From NCBI RefSeq assembly GCF_027533505.1, contig NZ_JAPZUB010000041.1:1-64000 (forward strand): a stretch of DNA of 64,000 nucleotides. Direction: 5' to 3'. The notes under the pieces are model-generated. The model did no database searches and was not told the origin of the DNA. It was given only the letters and a program-made list of their open reading frames with translations. Shown piece by piece: positions 1 through 9,216 of the stretch. Made by a program: the position numbers and the translations under genes. Each line of letters starts with the position of its first letter. Positions within the stretch are counted from its first letter, which is position 1. The DNA is from Flavobacterium sp. Lineage in GTDB: Bacteria; Bacteroidota; Bacteroidia; Flavobacteriales; Flavobacteriaceae.

Positions 1-60
1 GACTCTTTTTTTTATCGGTGCGGCGTGTCCCTACGGTCGAACCGCCGCCTTGTTTTTAGT

Positions 61-94
61 GAGGCCCTTCAAGTTGAAGGGCCTCATTTTTTTT
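61..94 (+). terminator. Rho-independent terminator
   Basis: A near-perfect inverted repeat (GAGGCCCTT / AAGGGCCTC) is followed by eight T residues. The T tract is on the plus strand, so it most likely ends a plus-strand gene lying before the window. The words TTTTTTTTATCGGTGCGGCG occur just before and just after it (6-25 and 87-106). Confidence 0.75.
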
Positions 95-110
95 ATCGGT
101 GCGGCGCAAA

Positions 111-152
111 TGAATTATGAGTTATGAATTATGAGTTATGAGTTATGAGTTT
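111..152. repeat. Heptamer tandem array (TGARTTA, 6 units)
   Basis: Six consecutive 7-nt units of the form TGAATTA or TGAGTTA (last one TGAGTTT) lie in the gap beyond the murF stop codon. The same word in reverse complement occurs at 25199-25224 and 29716-29743. Every complete unit contains a TGA or TTA word. No gene lies here. Confidence 0.85.
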
Positions 153-186
153 CCATAAAGGAGCAAATAAAATTTACTAAGCTTTT

Positions 187-1464
187 TTAAAACAATTCTA
201 AGGCACGTTCAAGGGCCATGCCACGACTTCCTTTAATCAAGACTACAGCAGGGGGATGGGTTTTAAATTGAGCTTTGAATGCTTCAAAATCAGGGTAAAA
301 GTGAAGGTTTTTTTGGATGGTTTTAACGCTATCAAAGCATTTTCCGATAAAATGACATACTAATTCAGGCGAATCAGGAATTAATTGTACTATTTGTCGG
401 TGTTCCTCTTCACTTTCAGAGCCGAGTTCAAACATGTCGCCTAGTATAGCAATTTTCGGAGTTTTGGTTAATTGCATAAAATTTTCTAAAGCTAATTTCA
501 AACTACTAGGATTCGCATTGTAAGCATCCAATATGATTTCGTAGTTATTCTTTTGAATGATTTGCGAACGATTGTTTTCTGGGATGTACCCTTCAACGGC
601 TTCTTTAATCGCTTCTGTGTCCACTTTAAAGTAGTTTCCTATGGTGATTGCTGCACAGATATTGGTGGCATTGTACAAGCCAATTAAATGAGAATAAATC
701 ACAGTGTTTTGATATGCAATGGTCACAAAAGGGTTGGCTTCAATTGGACCAAAAGTAACATTAGCATTGATTTCTTTTGCAGTAAAGATGAAGCGAGGGT
801 GTGTCTTAGATTTTTCCCTTTGTATCACATCATCGCCATTGATGAAGGCCAATTTCTGATGGGTGAATAAATAGGTATACATTTCGCTTTTTCCTTTGAT
901 CACCCCTTCAACACCACCAAATCCTTCTAAGTGTGCTTTACCAAAATTAGTGATGTAACCGTAATCAGGTTCAGCAATTTCGCAAAGGAGTTCGATTTCT
1001 TTTTGATGGTTAGCTCCCATTTCTACTATGCCTATTTCTGTATCTTGGGTAAAACTAAGAAGCGTTAAGGGAACACCGATATGGTTATTTAAATTTCCTT
1101 TGGTAGCTTTAGTGTTGTATTTTTTCGAAAGTACAGCCAATATAAGTTCTTTTGTCGTCGTTTTTCCATTACTACCGGTAAGTGCGACAATGGGTATACC
1201 TAATTTCCTGCGATGGAATTGCGCCAATTTTTGTAATGCTACTAAACTATCCTCAACAAGAAGGGTGCGTTCGTCAATATAGTAGTCTGCATTATCGATG
1301 ATGACATAAGATGCTCCAAGTTTAAGTGCATTTTGGGCAAATGTGTTTGCGTCAAAACGCTCTCCTTTTAAAGCCACAAATAGGCTGTTTTGGCCAATGG
1401 TACGCGTATCAATACTAAGAGAAGCACAGCTTAAAAAAGCTTCGTACAAGTTCGCTATATTCAT
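187..1464 (-). CDS. murF: UDP-N-acetylmuramoyl-tripeptide--D-alanyl-D-alanine ligase
   Basis: This cytoplasmic Mur ligase adds D-Ala-D-Ala to UDP-MurNAc-tripeptide, the last cytosolic step of peptidoglycan precursor synthesis. The ATP-binding motif GSNGKTTTKE is near residue 97. The N-terminal substrate domain carries SIDTRTIGQNSLFVALKGERFD, typical of MurF, and the C-terminal part has ILDAYNANPSS and LGDMFELG. At 425 aa it is family-sized. The gene lies downstream of gldJ on the same strand, an arrangement known in Flavobacterium, but a hairpin in the 61-bp gap suggests part of gldJ transcription stops before it. Confidence 0.95.
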   Translation of the reverse strand: MNIANLYEAFLSCASLSIDTRTIGQNSLFVALKGERFDANTFAQNALKLGASYVIIDNADYYIDERTLLVEDSLVALQKLAQFHRRKLGIPIVALTGSNGKTTTKELILAVLSKKYNTKATKGNLNNHIGVPLTLLSFTQDTEIGIVEMGANHQKEIELLCEIAEPDYGYITNFGKAHLEGFGGVEGVIKGKSEMYTYLFTHQKLAFINGDDVIQREKSKTHPRFIFTAKEINANVTFGPIEANPFVTIAYQNTVIYSHLIGLYNATNICAAITIGNYFKVDTEAIKEAVEGYIPENNRSQIIQKNNYEIILDAYNANPSSLKLALENFMQLTKTPKIAILGDMFELGSESEEEHRQIVQLIPDSPELVCHFIGKCFDSVKTIQKNLHFYPDFEAFKAQFKTHPPAVVLIKGSRGMALERALELF

Positions 1465-1477
1465 GTTTTAAAAATAT

Positions 1478-1502
1478 AAAAAAAGCCCTAAAAATAGGGC
1501 TT
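1478..1502 (-). terminator. Terminator after gldJ
   Basis: The hairpin AAGCCCTA-AAAA-TAGGGCTT has an A tract on the plus strand to its left, which reads as a T tract on the minus strand. It lies between the gldJ stop and the murF start, so it should terminate or attenuate gldJ transcripts. Confidence 0.65.
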
Positions 1503-1525
1503 CTTTTGTCTAAATGATATTGTGA

Positions 1526-3235
1526 TTAACGCTTTTTATTGCGTGCAGTTTTCTTTTGATCTGATTTGGGTCCAACACGTGACATCGCACAACGGAAACC
1601 AATATAATCTGTGGCCATATCCTGAGGGAAATAACGGCGTTGCGCTGGGTCAAGCCAATACGCTCTGTCTCTCCAAGAACCCCCTTTGTAAACACGAACA
1701 TCATCGTTGATAAGCGTCGAACGCTTGTTAGAACGGTCGAATTTACGAATCATATTCCCTATGGAATCCACACTTACATTATGTTTTGGAGAATCATACA
1801 TGCGTTGATCATCCTTTAGCTTCGCTTCGGTACCACCTTCAGAGCCAAAATCGAAATAACGTGTCGATTGTTTGTCCCCATCACGGTAGTTTCTGTGATC
1901 GCTTTTGTCAAAGTTTTGACGCAAATATGTCTCTTTTTCATCAACCGCTACTTGAGCAATTTGTCCGATAAAGTTTCTAGAGATTACTTTTCCATTTGGT
2001 AAGGTGTCAAAACGTTGTGTTTCAGCCGTCACTAATTCTACTTTACCATCTTCACCAATTTTGTTTTTGGTATATACGTTTCCACGATAGTAGTTGAAGT
2101 CGTTGGCCTCATCGTCTACAATAGGGCGGTATACATCAGCAACCCATTCGGCTACGTTACCAGCCATATCATACAATCCAAAATCATTTGGAGGGTACGA
2201 TTTTACTTTGTTGGTAATGTCAGCACCGTCATCAGACCATCCTGCCAATCCACCGTAATCCCCTTTACCTTGCTTGAAGTTAGCCAATTGGTCTCCGCGA
2301 ATTTGTCGTTTGCTTGAGCGGGTATAACCACCAGACCATGGATATTTTTTCTGTCCTTTGTAGATGTTGTATTCGCGCTGTCCGATATCAGCAGCAGCTG
2401 CATATTCCCATTCTGCTTCAGTGGGTAAACGATATTCTGGTAAGATTAACCCAGAGGTACGTTGCGCATACACGTTTTTAGCTTCTTGTGTTTCACCTTT
2501 AGCATTGGTAGTAGCTTTAGCTTTGGCTCCACGACGACCTTTTAAAACAACTTCTTCGTTACCCCCAAAAGTTTTGGTAGGTGCTGCTAAATATGTTTCA
2601 GTGTCAAAAGTCGCATCTGCTTTGGCTTCAGTCACCTTGGCATCTTTTTTCAAATAACCTTCACGCTCAAGGATAGCCTCGTTTACACGATTGGTTCTCC
2701 ATTTTGCAAATTCAGTGGCTTGAATCCAATTTACACCCACTACAGGATATTCTGCATAGGAAGGGTGACGAAGATAGTTGTTGGTCATCGTTTCGTTGTA
2801 ACCCAAACGATCTCTCCAAACAAGCGTATCAGGGATAGCCCCTTCGTAAATGTTTTTATAATTTTCTTCTTCTGGAGGGAAAACGCGTTTTAACCAATCC
2901 AAGTACTCCATGTACATGAGATTCGTTACTTCGGTTTCGTCCATATAAAACGATTGCACGTGCTGTTGATTTGGGGTGTTGTTCCAGTCGTGCATCGGAT
3001 CATCGGCCACTTTACCCATGGTGAAAGTACCGCCTTCCACTAAAACCAATCCGGGACCGGTTTCTTGTTTTTTGAATTTAGAGGCATATTGAAACCCTCC
3101 TTTTTTGTCGTTAATTTTCCAGCCTGTGGCTTTCGATCCGGTGTTGGAGCTCGATTTCTTGCTACAACTGGAGAATCCGGCCAGCAAAATTACCGCAAAA
3201 AACCATCGCATTGCCATAAATTTGTTTACTTTCAT
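1526..3235 (-). CDS. gldJ: Gliding motility lipoprotein GldJ
   Basis: GldJ is an outer-membrane-associated lipoprotein needed for gliding and for stability of the type IX secretion/gliding motor. The N-terminus has a signal peptide ending in a lipobox-like LAGFSSCSKK. The body is a formylglycine-generating-enzyme/sulfatase-modifying fold: EGGTFTMG near residue 66, RLPTEAEWEYAAA, DMAGNVAEWVADVY, and KGGSWRDRAYWLDPAQR with IGFRCAMS near the end. At 569 aa it matches flavobacterial GldJ. It is divergent from porU and next to murF, the order found in gliding flavobacteria. The FGE fold is probably structural rather than enzymatic here; that is family knowledge, not read from this sequence. Confidence 0.93.
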   Translation of the reverse strand: MKVNKFMAMRWFFAVILLAGFSSCSKKSSSNTGSKATGWKINDKKGGFQYASKFKKQETGPGLVLVEGGTFTMGKVADDPMHDWNNTPNQQHVQSFYMDETEVTNLMYMEYLDWLKRVFPPEEENYKNIYEGAIPDTLVWRDRLGYNETMTNNYLRHPSYAEYPVVGVNWIQATEFAKWRTNRVNEAILEREGYLKKDAKVTEAKADATFDTETYLAAPTKTFGGNEEVVLKGRRGAKAKATTNAKGETQEAKNVYAQRTSGLILPEYRLPTEAEWEYAAAADIGQREYNIYKGQKKYPWSGGYTRSSKRQIRGDQLANFKQGKGDYGGLAGWSDDGADITNKVKSYPPNDFGLYDMAGNVAEWVADVYRPIVDDEANDFNYYRGNVYTKNKIGEDGKVELVTAETQRFDTLPNGKVISRNFIGQIAQVAVDEKETYLRQNFDKSDHRNYRDGDKQSTRYFDFGSEGGTEAKLKDDQRMYDSPKHNVSVDSIGNMIRKFDRSNKRSTLINDDVRVYKGGSWRDRAYWLDPAQRRYFPQDMATDYIGFRCAMSRVGPKSDQKKTARNKKR

Positions 3236-3266
3236 ACTCGTTAGTAGGTAATTAATTTTAGTGGCG

Positions 3267-3295
3267 CAATATAAGCATTAACCTTGATATTGCAA
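3267..3295 (-). promoter_or_regulatory. Bacteroidota-type promoter for gldJ
   Basis: Reading the minus strand, TTG is followed after exactly 19 bp by TATATTG, close to the Bacteroidota -33/-7 consensus (TTG, about 19 bp, TAnnTTTG). It lies 32 bp before the gldJ start in the divergent gldJ-porU spacer. Confidence 0.5.
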
Positions 3296-3362
3296 CAACT
3301 TTTTTAAGAAACTGTATTTTTTTTCGTCTTTAACAAAACGTAACATTTCTTTTGATATTGTA

Positions 3363-3370
3363 TACCTTTG
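3363..3370 (+). promoter_or_regulatory. Possible -7 box for porU
   Basis: TACCTTTG fits the TAnnTTTG -7 element and lies 56 bp before the porU ATG. No TTG stands at the ideal upstream distance, so this is a weaker call. Confidence 0.35.
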
Positions 3371-3426
3371 AAAAAATTAATTTTACTTTTTCAAAATAAA
3401 CCTTTGATTATAACGTTTGCATACTG

Positions 3427-6400
3427 ATGAAAAAAGTTGCTATTCTACTTGGAATTTTCTCCATAGTTTTTTCGTATGCCCAAAATTCAGGGCAGCATAC
3501 TCTTATTTGGTCGACCAAGCAAAACTATAAACAAGGCTTGAATTCTATTGCAATACCTCATTTTTCCAATGATGGTTTTGAATTTGACGCTGAAAAAAAA
3601 GCGGTTTATTTTACCTTTAAATTAAGTTCATCTTCAGGATTGCTCAATGCTGATGTCCTCATTCAAAATCCGGTATATACCCCTATGGCTGAAACTGAAT
3701 TGGGGATTTTGGATAAATCTGTCATAAAAGAAACATTACAGAAAGAAGTTTTTAGCTACTTCAACAGAACAACTCCAATGGTACAGGTGCGTTTGTCTCC
3801 TTTTGTGAAAGTCAACGGGCAATATCAGAAATTACTCTCTTTTAATTATGTGCTTCAAAATTCCAATAAAGCCGCACCACTTCAAACCAATAGTGTTCCC
3901 TCTTTAACTAATTCAATGTTGTCTTCGGGATCTATCAGACGTTTTTATGTAGAAAAATCGGGCGTATACAAACTTACCCGCAGTTTCTTGAGTAGTTTGG
4001 GTGTGCCTGTGAACACGGATCCGCGAAAAATTAAAATTTTTGGTCATGGGGGTCGAATGGTACCGTTATCCAATCAAGTCGATTTTCCTTTTGATCCCGA
4101 GGAAAATGCCATTCAATTTGTAGGAGAAGCCGACGGAAGTTTTGATAATGAAGATTACATCCTCATGTATTGTGAAGGAATGGACAATTGGAGTGCTGAA
4201 AACGAAACCCATTTAAATCTTTATGCAGATCGGTCGTATTATTACGTGGTGGTTGGTGCTGATAATGGAAAACGCATGGCTCCAATGACCCAACCTGCTG
4301 GAGCGCCTACGCAAGTATTTACCACTTTTGATGATTATCGCTACCATGAAGTCGATTTAAATAACATAGGGCGATTGGGACGGGTTTGGTTTGGTGAAAA
4401 TTTCAGTACCGATAATGAGCAAGAGTTTGAATTTTCTTTTCCAACTATTGCCCCTTCAGCCATAACCCGTTTAACCATTCATGCAGGGGGTAATTCGTTT
4501 GCTACATCCAACTTTAAGGTCGCCGTTAATGGTCAAAATGCAGGTACCCTCAACCTGTCGGCCGTGATACCCGATTCAGGAACCGAAGCTTCTCACAACT
4601 ATCTAAACACCACTATTGCCACCACTCAAAATTACACGGTGAAACTAACTTACGATAATGAAGGTGTTCCAACAGCTCGTGGATTTTTGGATTATATAAT
4701 TATAAAGACTCGCTCTAATTTAACGGGAACCGGCAAACAGTTCCGATTTACCGATGAGAATGCAGCGTTCACCACAGGAATTGGCGAGTTTCAAATCAGC
4801 AATGCTTCTACGGTACAACAGGTTTGGGACATCAGCGATATCTATAATGTAACGCAAGTTTCCAATACTACTGGAGCTTCGTTTTCATTCAAAACAGCAT
4901 TGGGTTCACCCAAACGATTCATTGCGGTTTCTGAAGCAGACTATTTCACACCTTTGCGTGAATCTAATCCAGGAGTTGCCAATCAAAACTTGAAAGGCAC
5001 TTTGTTCTTGGATGATAACGGCACTTTTCGTGATATTGATTACGTCATTGTAACGCCCGAAAATTTAAAGAGTCAGGCCGAAGTTTTGGCCAATTTTCAT
5101 CGTTCCTACCATAGCTACAATGTTAAAGTCGTAACATTGCCCATGATTTATCAGGAATTTAATAGCGGAAAGCAAGATATTGGGGCTATTCGCAACCTAA
5201 TGCGCTACATCTATCACAATGCTTCGCAGCCTTCCAATCGGGTAAAATATTTGAATTTATTTGGCGATGCATCGTATGATTTTAAAAATAGAATTTCCAA
5301 CAACACCAATATAGTTCCTATTTACCATGCGTTAAGTAGTTATTTTTCGGGAGAAACTTCTTTTGCCTCCGATGATTTTTTTGCGTTGATGGATGCAACA
5401 GAGGGCGATCCATTGTCAGGTTTTGCGGCTGACTTTGCGGTGGGACGTATGTTGGTGTCTACTCCACAGCAAGCCGCTGAAATGGTGAATAAAGTGATTG
5501 AATATCACGATTTACAATCCTATGGGAGTTGGCGAAATAATTATGTTTCCATCTCTGATGACGCCGACAAAGATCCTGATGCTAGCCTTCAAGTGCGTCA
5601 AAACATACTCACCGATGCCATTTACACCCAAAAACCGTTTATCAACTTCAGAAAGATATTTTTGGATTCCTATGTGCAACAAACCTCTTCGGGAGGCGAT
5701 CGATATCCGCAAGCCAAATTGGATTTGAGTAATGCCTTTGAAAAAGGTGCCTTGGTGTTTAATTATTTAGGCCATGGAGGAGAAGACGGTTTAACCGCAG
5801 AGCGCTTGTGGGATAAATTTGACGGATTTAATTATCAGAACCGTTTTCGTTACCCTTTATTTATCACAATTACCTGTGAGTTTTCGCGTTTTGACAATCC
5901 TTTACGACCCACAGCAGGGGAATATACTTATTGGAATCCTCGAGGGGGGGCGATTTCCTTGATAACAACCATTCGCTCTATTGGGCAGTTTCAGGCTGAA
6001 AATTTCAACGATAACTTGTCGAGTAAACTCTTTGCGTACGGTTCGAATACGTATGTGTCAATTGCCGAGGCTTTGCGTCAAGCAAAAAATATGTCCAATA
6101 ATAATTCGGCGACACGGGTAGTTTTCTATTTGGGCGATCCTGCTTTGAAATTGGCCATCGCCCAACCTAAAGTAGTTTTAACCAAAATTAATGACGTTCC
6201 TATAACGCAACCTACCGACGATTTAAAAGCGCTGGCTACCATCAAATTAAGCGGTGAGGTGCAAGATGAAAACGGCCAGCTTTTATCCAGTTACAATGGA
6301 GAATTAGCCATCAATGTTTTTGATAAAAACTTTACCAAAAATGCATTAAATAACGATGGATTTACCACTCCGCTCACTTTTGAGAATTTAGGCGAAACCA

Positions 6401-7248
6401 TTTTTCGAGGGAATGTGAGTGTGGTCAATGGCCAGTTTGAGGTCACCTTTGTTGTGCCTCGTGATATTCGTATTCCTTTGGGACCCGGGCGGGTGAGTTT
6501 TTATGCCAAAGGTACTCAAGTCAACACCGATCGTACGGGACACAGTTTTGATATTCGAGTGGGTGGTGTCAATACAGCTGCAGTGGCCGATAATTTAGGT
6601 CCCCGTGCCCGCTTATATATGAATGATGAAAGTTTTGTCGACGGTGGAATTACTAATGCATCCCCATTTTTATTAGCCTTTTTAGAGGATGAACATGGGA
6701 TTAATACAGCAAGTGGAATCGGACATGATATCATTGCAATTTTGGATGGCGATGAAATGAATCCATTTGTGCTGAATGATTACTACGAAACGGAGCTGAA
6801 TGATTTTACCAAAGGAAAAATTCGTTTTCCCTTTCGTGATTTAGCAAAAGGGCCCCATACCATTGTTTTCAAAGCTTGGGATGTGTATAACAACCCTGTA
6901 ACTGTAGAGATTCATTTTGTGGTGGCAGACGGTAATGGGATTACCTTGACGAATGTCTTAAATTACCCCAACCCTTTTGTGAATTACACCGAGTTTTGGT
7001 TCAATCATAACCGCCCTTTTGAACCTTTAGAAGTTCAAGTTCAGATTTTTACCATCACAGGTAAAATTGTAAAAACGATCAACCAAACAGTAACCACAGA
7101 AGGTTTTTTAAGTCGCCAAATTCAATGGGATGGACTCGATGATTTTGGTTCAAAAATCGGGAAAGGGGTGTATGTATACAAACTAACGGTACGATCGACC
7201 CTCAATGGGAATACTGCGGAAAAAATTGAAAAATTGGTTATACTGTAA
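3427..7248 (+). CDS. porU: Type IX secretion system sortase PorU
   Basis: PorU is the cell-surface gingipain-like (peptidase family C25) sortase that removes C-terminal sorting domains from type IX cargo and attaches them to the cell surface. The protein has a signal peptide (ends SYAQ) and a C25 core. Likely catalytic residues are the His of NYLGHGGEDGL and the Cys of ITITCEFSRFDNP. A C-terminal beta domain ends in FTITGKIVKTINQ...GKGVYVYKLTV...KIEKLVIL. At 1273 aa it has the usual length. It is followed 37 bp later by porV, its partner in the attachment complex, although porV also has its own promoter. Confidence 0.95.
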   Translation: MKKVAILLGIFSIVFSYAQNSGQHTLIWSTKQNYKQGLNSIAIPHFSNDGFEFDAEKKAVYFTFKLSSSSGLLNADVLIQNPVYTPMAETELGILDKSVIKETLQKEVFSYFNRTTPMVQVRLSPFVKVNGQYQKLLSFNYVLQNSNKAAPLQTNSVPSLTNSMLSSGSIRRFYVEKSGVYKLTRSFLSSLGVPVNTDPRKIKIFGHGGRMVPLSNQVDFPFDPEENAIQFVGEADGSFDNEDYILMYCEGMDNWSAENETHLNLYADRSYYYVVVGADNGKRMAPMTQPAGAPTQVFTTFDDYRYHEVDLNNIGRLGRVWFGENFSTDNEQEFEFSFPTIAPSAITRLTIHAGGNSFATSNFKVAVNGQNAGTLNLSAVIPDSGTEASHNYLNTTIATTQNYTVKLTYDNEGVPTARGFLDYIIIKTRSNLTGTGKQFRFTDENAAFTTGIGEFQISNASTVQQVWDISDIYNVTQVSNTTGASFSFKTALGSPKRFIAVSEADYFTPLRESNPGVANQNLKGTLFLDDNGTFRDIDYVIVTPENLKSQAEVLANFHRSYHSYNVKVVTLPMIYQEFNSGKQDIGAIRNLMRYIYHNASQPSNRVKYLNLFGDASYDFKNRISNNTNIVPIYHALSSYFSGETSFASDDFFALMDATEGDPLSGFAADFAVGRMLVSTPQQAAEMVNKVIEYHDLQSYGSWRNNYVSISDDADKDPDASLQVRQNILTDAIYTQKPFINFRKIFLDSYVQQTSSGGDRYPQAKLDLSNAFEKGALVFNYLGHGGEDGLTAERLWDKFDGFNYQNRFRYPLFITITCEFSRFDNPLRPTAGEYTYWNPRGGAISLITTIRSIGQFQAENFNDNLSSKLFAYGSNTYVSIAEALRQAKNMSNNNSATRVVFYLGDPALKLAIAQPKVVLTKINDVPITQPTDDLKALATIKLSGEVQDENGQLLSSYNGELAINVFDKNFTKNALNNDGFTTPLTFENLGETIFRGNVSVVNGQFEVTFVVPRDIRIPLGPGRVSFYAKGTQVNTDRTGHSFDIRVGGVNTAAVADNLGPRARLYMNDESFVDGGITNASPFLLAFLEDEHGINTASGIGHDIIAILDGDEMNPFVLNDYYETELNDFTKGKIRFPFRDLAKGPHTIVFKAWDVYNNPVTVEIHFVVADGNGITLTNVLNYPNPFVNYTEFWFNHNRPFEPLEVQVQIFTITGKIVKTINQTVTTEGFLSRQIQWDGLDDFGSKIGKGVYVYKLTVRSTLNGNTAEKIEKLVIL

Positions 7249-7263
7249 AAAATACTATATTTG
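7234..7263 (+). promoter_or_regulatory. Consensus Bacteroidota promoter for porV
   Basis: TTG (7234-7236), a 19-bp spacer and TATATTTG (7256-7263) match the Bacteroidota promoter consensus exactly. The upstream element lies in the last codons of porU. This implies porV can be transcribed independently of porU. Confidence 0.65.
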
Positions 7264-7285
7264 TTAACTTTTTTAAATTGCAACA

Positions 7286-8482
7286 ATGAAGAAGCTATTA
7301 TGGGCGCTGAGCCTCCTAAGCATCACAACTACAATAAACGCACAACAACGAGTTATCACTACTGGCGTTCCCTTTTTAATGATTGCCTCCGACGCCCGAG
7401 CGGCTGGCTTGGGTGATCAAGGGGTGGCCACTTCTGCGGATGCCTATGCACAACAATGGAATCCTGCCAAGTTTGCCTTTGCTACCGATAAACAAGGGTT
7501 CTCGTTAGGGTATACCCCTTATTTGACGCAATTGGTCAACGACATTTCTTTGGGACAAGTGACCTATTACAATCGTATTAATGAGCGAAGTGCTTTTGCC
7601 GGTTCCTTACGATTTTTTAGTTTGGGAGAAATCGAGTTGCGCCAAAGTTTTGACGATCCCGCCAATGTGGTCAAACCGAATGAGTTGGCTTTAGATGGGT
7701 CGTATGCCCTTAAGTTGAGTGACCGTTTCAGTATGGCGGTGGCCGGACGCTATATTCGCTCCAATTTACGAATTCCTGATGCGACTACAGATGCTCGTGC
7801 AGCCAACACTTTTGCCTTCGACGTTGCCGGTTTTTTTCAGTCGGAAGAATTTGCACTAGATGATTTTAACGGGCGCTATCGTTTGGGATTCAATTTCCAA
7901 AATTTAGGACCTAAAATCAGTTATGACAATGATCAAAGTGATTTAAATTCCAATTTTATTCCCGCCAACATGCGTTTGGGAGGTGGATTTGATTTCATTT
8001 TGGACGAATACAATAAAGTATCTTTGAATGTTGAAGCCCAAAAATTATTGGTTCCTACGCCTCAAGTGGGTTTCGATAATGGAACATACAATGGAACGGA
8101 TATGAATAATGACGGGACAATAGACTCTGTCGATATGCAATTGGCTACTGAAGAATACAAACGGATCAATTGGGTGTCGGGTATTTTCCGTTCCTTTGGG
8201 GATGCCCCTGGAGGGTTTTCCGAAGAATTACGAGAAGTGAGTTATTCGGTAGGTGCCGAGTACAATTACCAAGATGCTTTTGCTATGCGTTTGGGTTATT
8301 TCAATGAAAGTAAAGATAAAGGAGGACGTAAGTTTTTTACTCTTGGTGCTGGATTTAAGTACAATATCGTACGCGTAGATGTTTCCTACTTATTTTCCGC
8401 CTCCCGCATTCGAAACCCTCTAGAAAATACACTTCGTTTTTCGCTGACGTTTAATTTTGGCGACAAATATGAAGATTATTAA
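7286..8482 (+). CDS. porV: Type IX secretion outer membrane protein PorV (LptO)
   Basis: PorV is a FadL-like outer membrane beta barrel that shuttles type IX cargo from the translocon to PorU. The N-terminal signal peptide (TTINAQ) is followed by the family hallmark PFLMIASDARAAGLGDQGVATSADAYAQQWNPAK. Repeated amphipathic strands end in NTLRFSLTFNFG, typical of a barrel terminus. The 398-aa length is normal. It directly follows porU, as in many flavobacteria, and is followed by a strong terminator. Confidence 0.94.
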   Translation: MKKLLWALSLLSITTTINAQQRVITTGVPFLMIASDARAAGLGDQGVATSADAYAQQWNPAKFAFATDKQGFSLGYTPYLTQLVNDISLGQVTYYNRINERSAFAGSLRFFSLGEIELRQSFDDPANVVKPNELALDGSYALKLSDRFSMAVAGRYIRSNLRIPDATTDARAANTFAFDVAGFFQSEEFALDDFNGRYRLGFNFQNLGPKISYDNDQSDLNSNFIPANMRLGGGFDFILDEYNKVSLNVEAQKLLVPTPQVGFDNGTYNGTDMNNDGTIDSVDMQLATEEYKRINWVSGIFRSFGDAPGGFSEELREVSYSVGAEYNYQDAFAMRLGYFNESKDKGGRKFFTLGAGFKYNIVRVDVSYLFSASRIRNPLENTLRFSLTFNFGDKYEDY

Positions 8483-8505
8483 TCGTTTTTAATTACCAAT
8501 GATAC

Positions 8506-8540
8506 AATCCAAATTTCACTTTGAAGTTTGGATTTTTTTT
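8506..8540 (+). terminator. Terminator after porV
   Basis: A 13-bp stem (AATCCAAATTTCA pairing with TGAAGTTTGGATT, one G-U pair) is followed by an eight-T run. It ends the porU-porV unit. It overlaps the upstream extension of the cdd reading frame, which argues for the later cdd start. Confidence 0.85.
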
Positions 8541-8552
8541 CCGCAATACCTT

Positions 8553-9035
8553 ATGAAAGAACTTACCATTCAAACGGTTTTTACAGTCTACGATGCGCTT
8601 GACCAAACGCCGAGCGAAGTGCAAGCTTTGATGGAAAAAGCGATTGCTGCACGAAATACAGCCTATGCCCCTTATTCACGCTTTCGTGTGGGAGCTGCTT
8701 TGCTTTTGGATAATGGTGAAGTAGTTGTGGGTTCCAACCAGGAAAATGCAGCCTATCCCTCCGGACTTTGTGCTGAACGTGTCGCTATATTTCAAGCCGG
8801 TGCATTATATCCTGATGCCGTGATCACGACGCTGGTTATCACCGCTGCTTCTGAGACCAATCCTACGCTGTCGCCAATTCCGCCGTGTGGGGCATGCCGT
8901 CAGTCGATTGCCGAGTACGAGTTTCGACAAGATACACCCATAGCCATTTATTTTATGGGTGAAAAAGGGGTAGTGTATCAATCCGAGTCTATTGCCAATT
9001 TGTTGCCGTTGACTTTTGATAAAACCGCCTTGTAA
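8553..9035 (+). CDS. cdd: Cytidine deaminase
   Basis: Deaminates cytidine and deoxycytidine to uridine and deoxyuridine in pyrimidine salvage. The zinc site is visible as CAERVAIF (Cys plus catalytic Glu) and PPCGACRQS. YAPYSRFRVGAALLLDNGEVVVGSNQENAAYPSGLCAER is the family signature. The open frame begins at 8499, but that segment is the porV terminator; the ATG at 8553 gives a 160-aa protein starting MKELTIQTVF, the expected length. Its own promoter is not obvious. Confidence 0.93.
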   Translation: MKELTIQTVFTVYDALDQTPSEVQALMEKAIAARNTAYAPYSRFRVGAALLLDNGEVVVGSNQENAAYPSGLCAERVAIFQAGALYPDAVITTLVITAASETNPTLSPIPPCGACRQSIAEYEFRQDTPIAIYFMGEKGVVYQSESIANLLPLTFDKTAL

Positions 9036-9128
9036 GCTAAAACGATGTAGTTAATATTTCCCCCTCTAAACGGTTGCTAAAAACTATATTTTTAGGGGAT
9101 TTAATTTTTAGTTCTACAATCATTATTC

Positions 9129-9136
9129 TATTTTTG
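9129..9136 (+). promoter_or_regulatory. -7 box upstream of pdhA
   Basis: TATTTTTG matches TAnnTTTG 80 bp before the pdhA start. The position for the -33 element holds TTAG rather than TTG, so this is a moderate candidate for the pdhA-pdhC operon promoter. Confidence 0.4.
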
Positions 9137-9216
9137 CATTCCGATTATTCCGTGATGTAAACAATTTCGCATAATCGTGCCCACAAAATTTTGTAAAACG
9201 CAGTAATTCAGTCAAA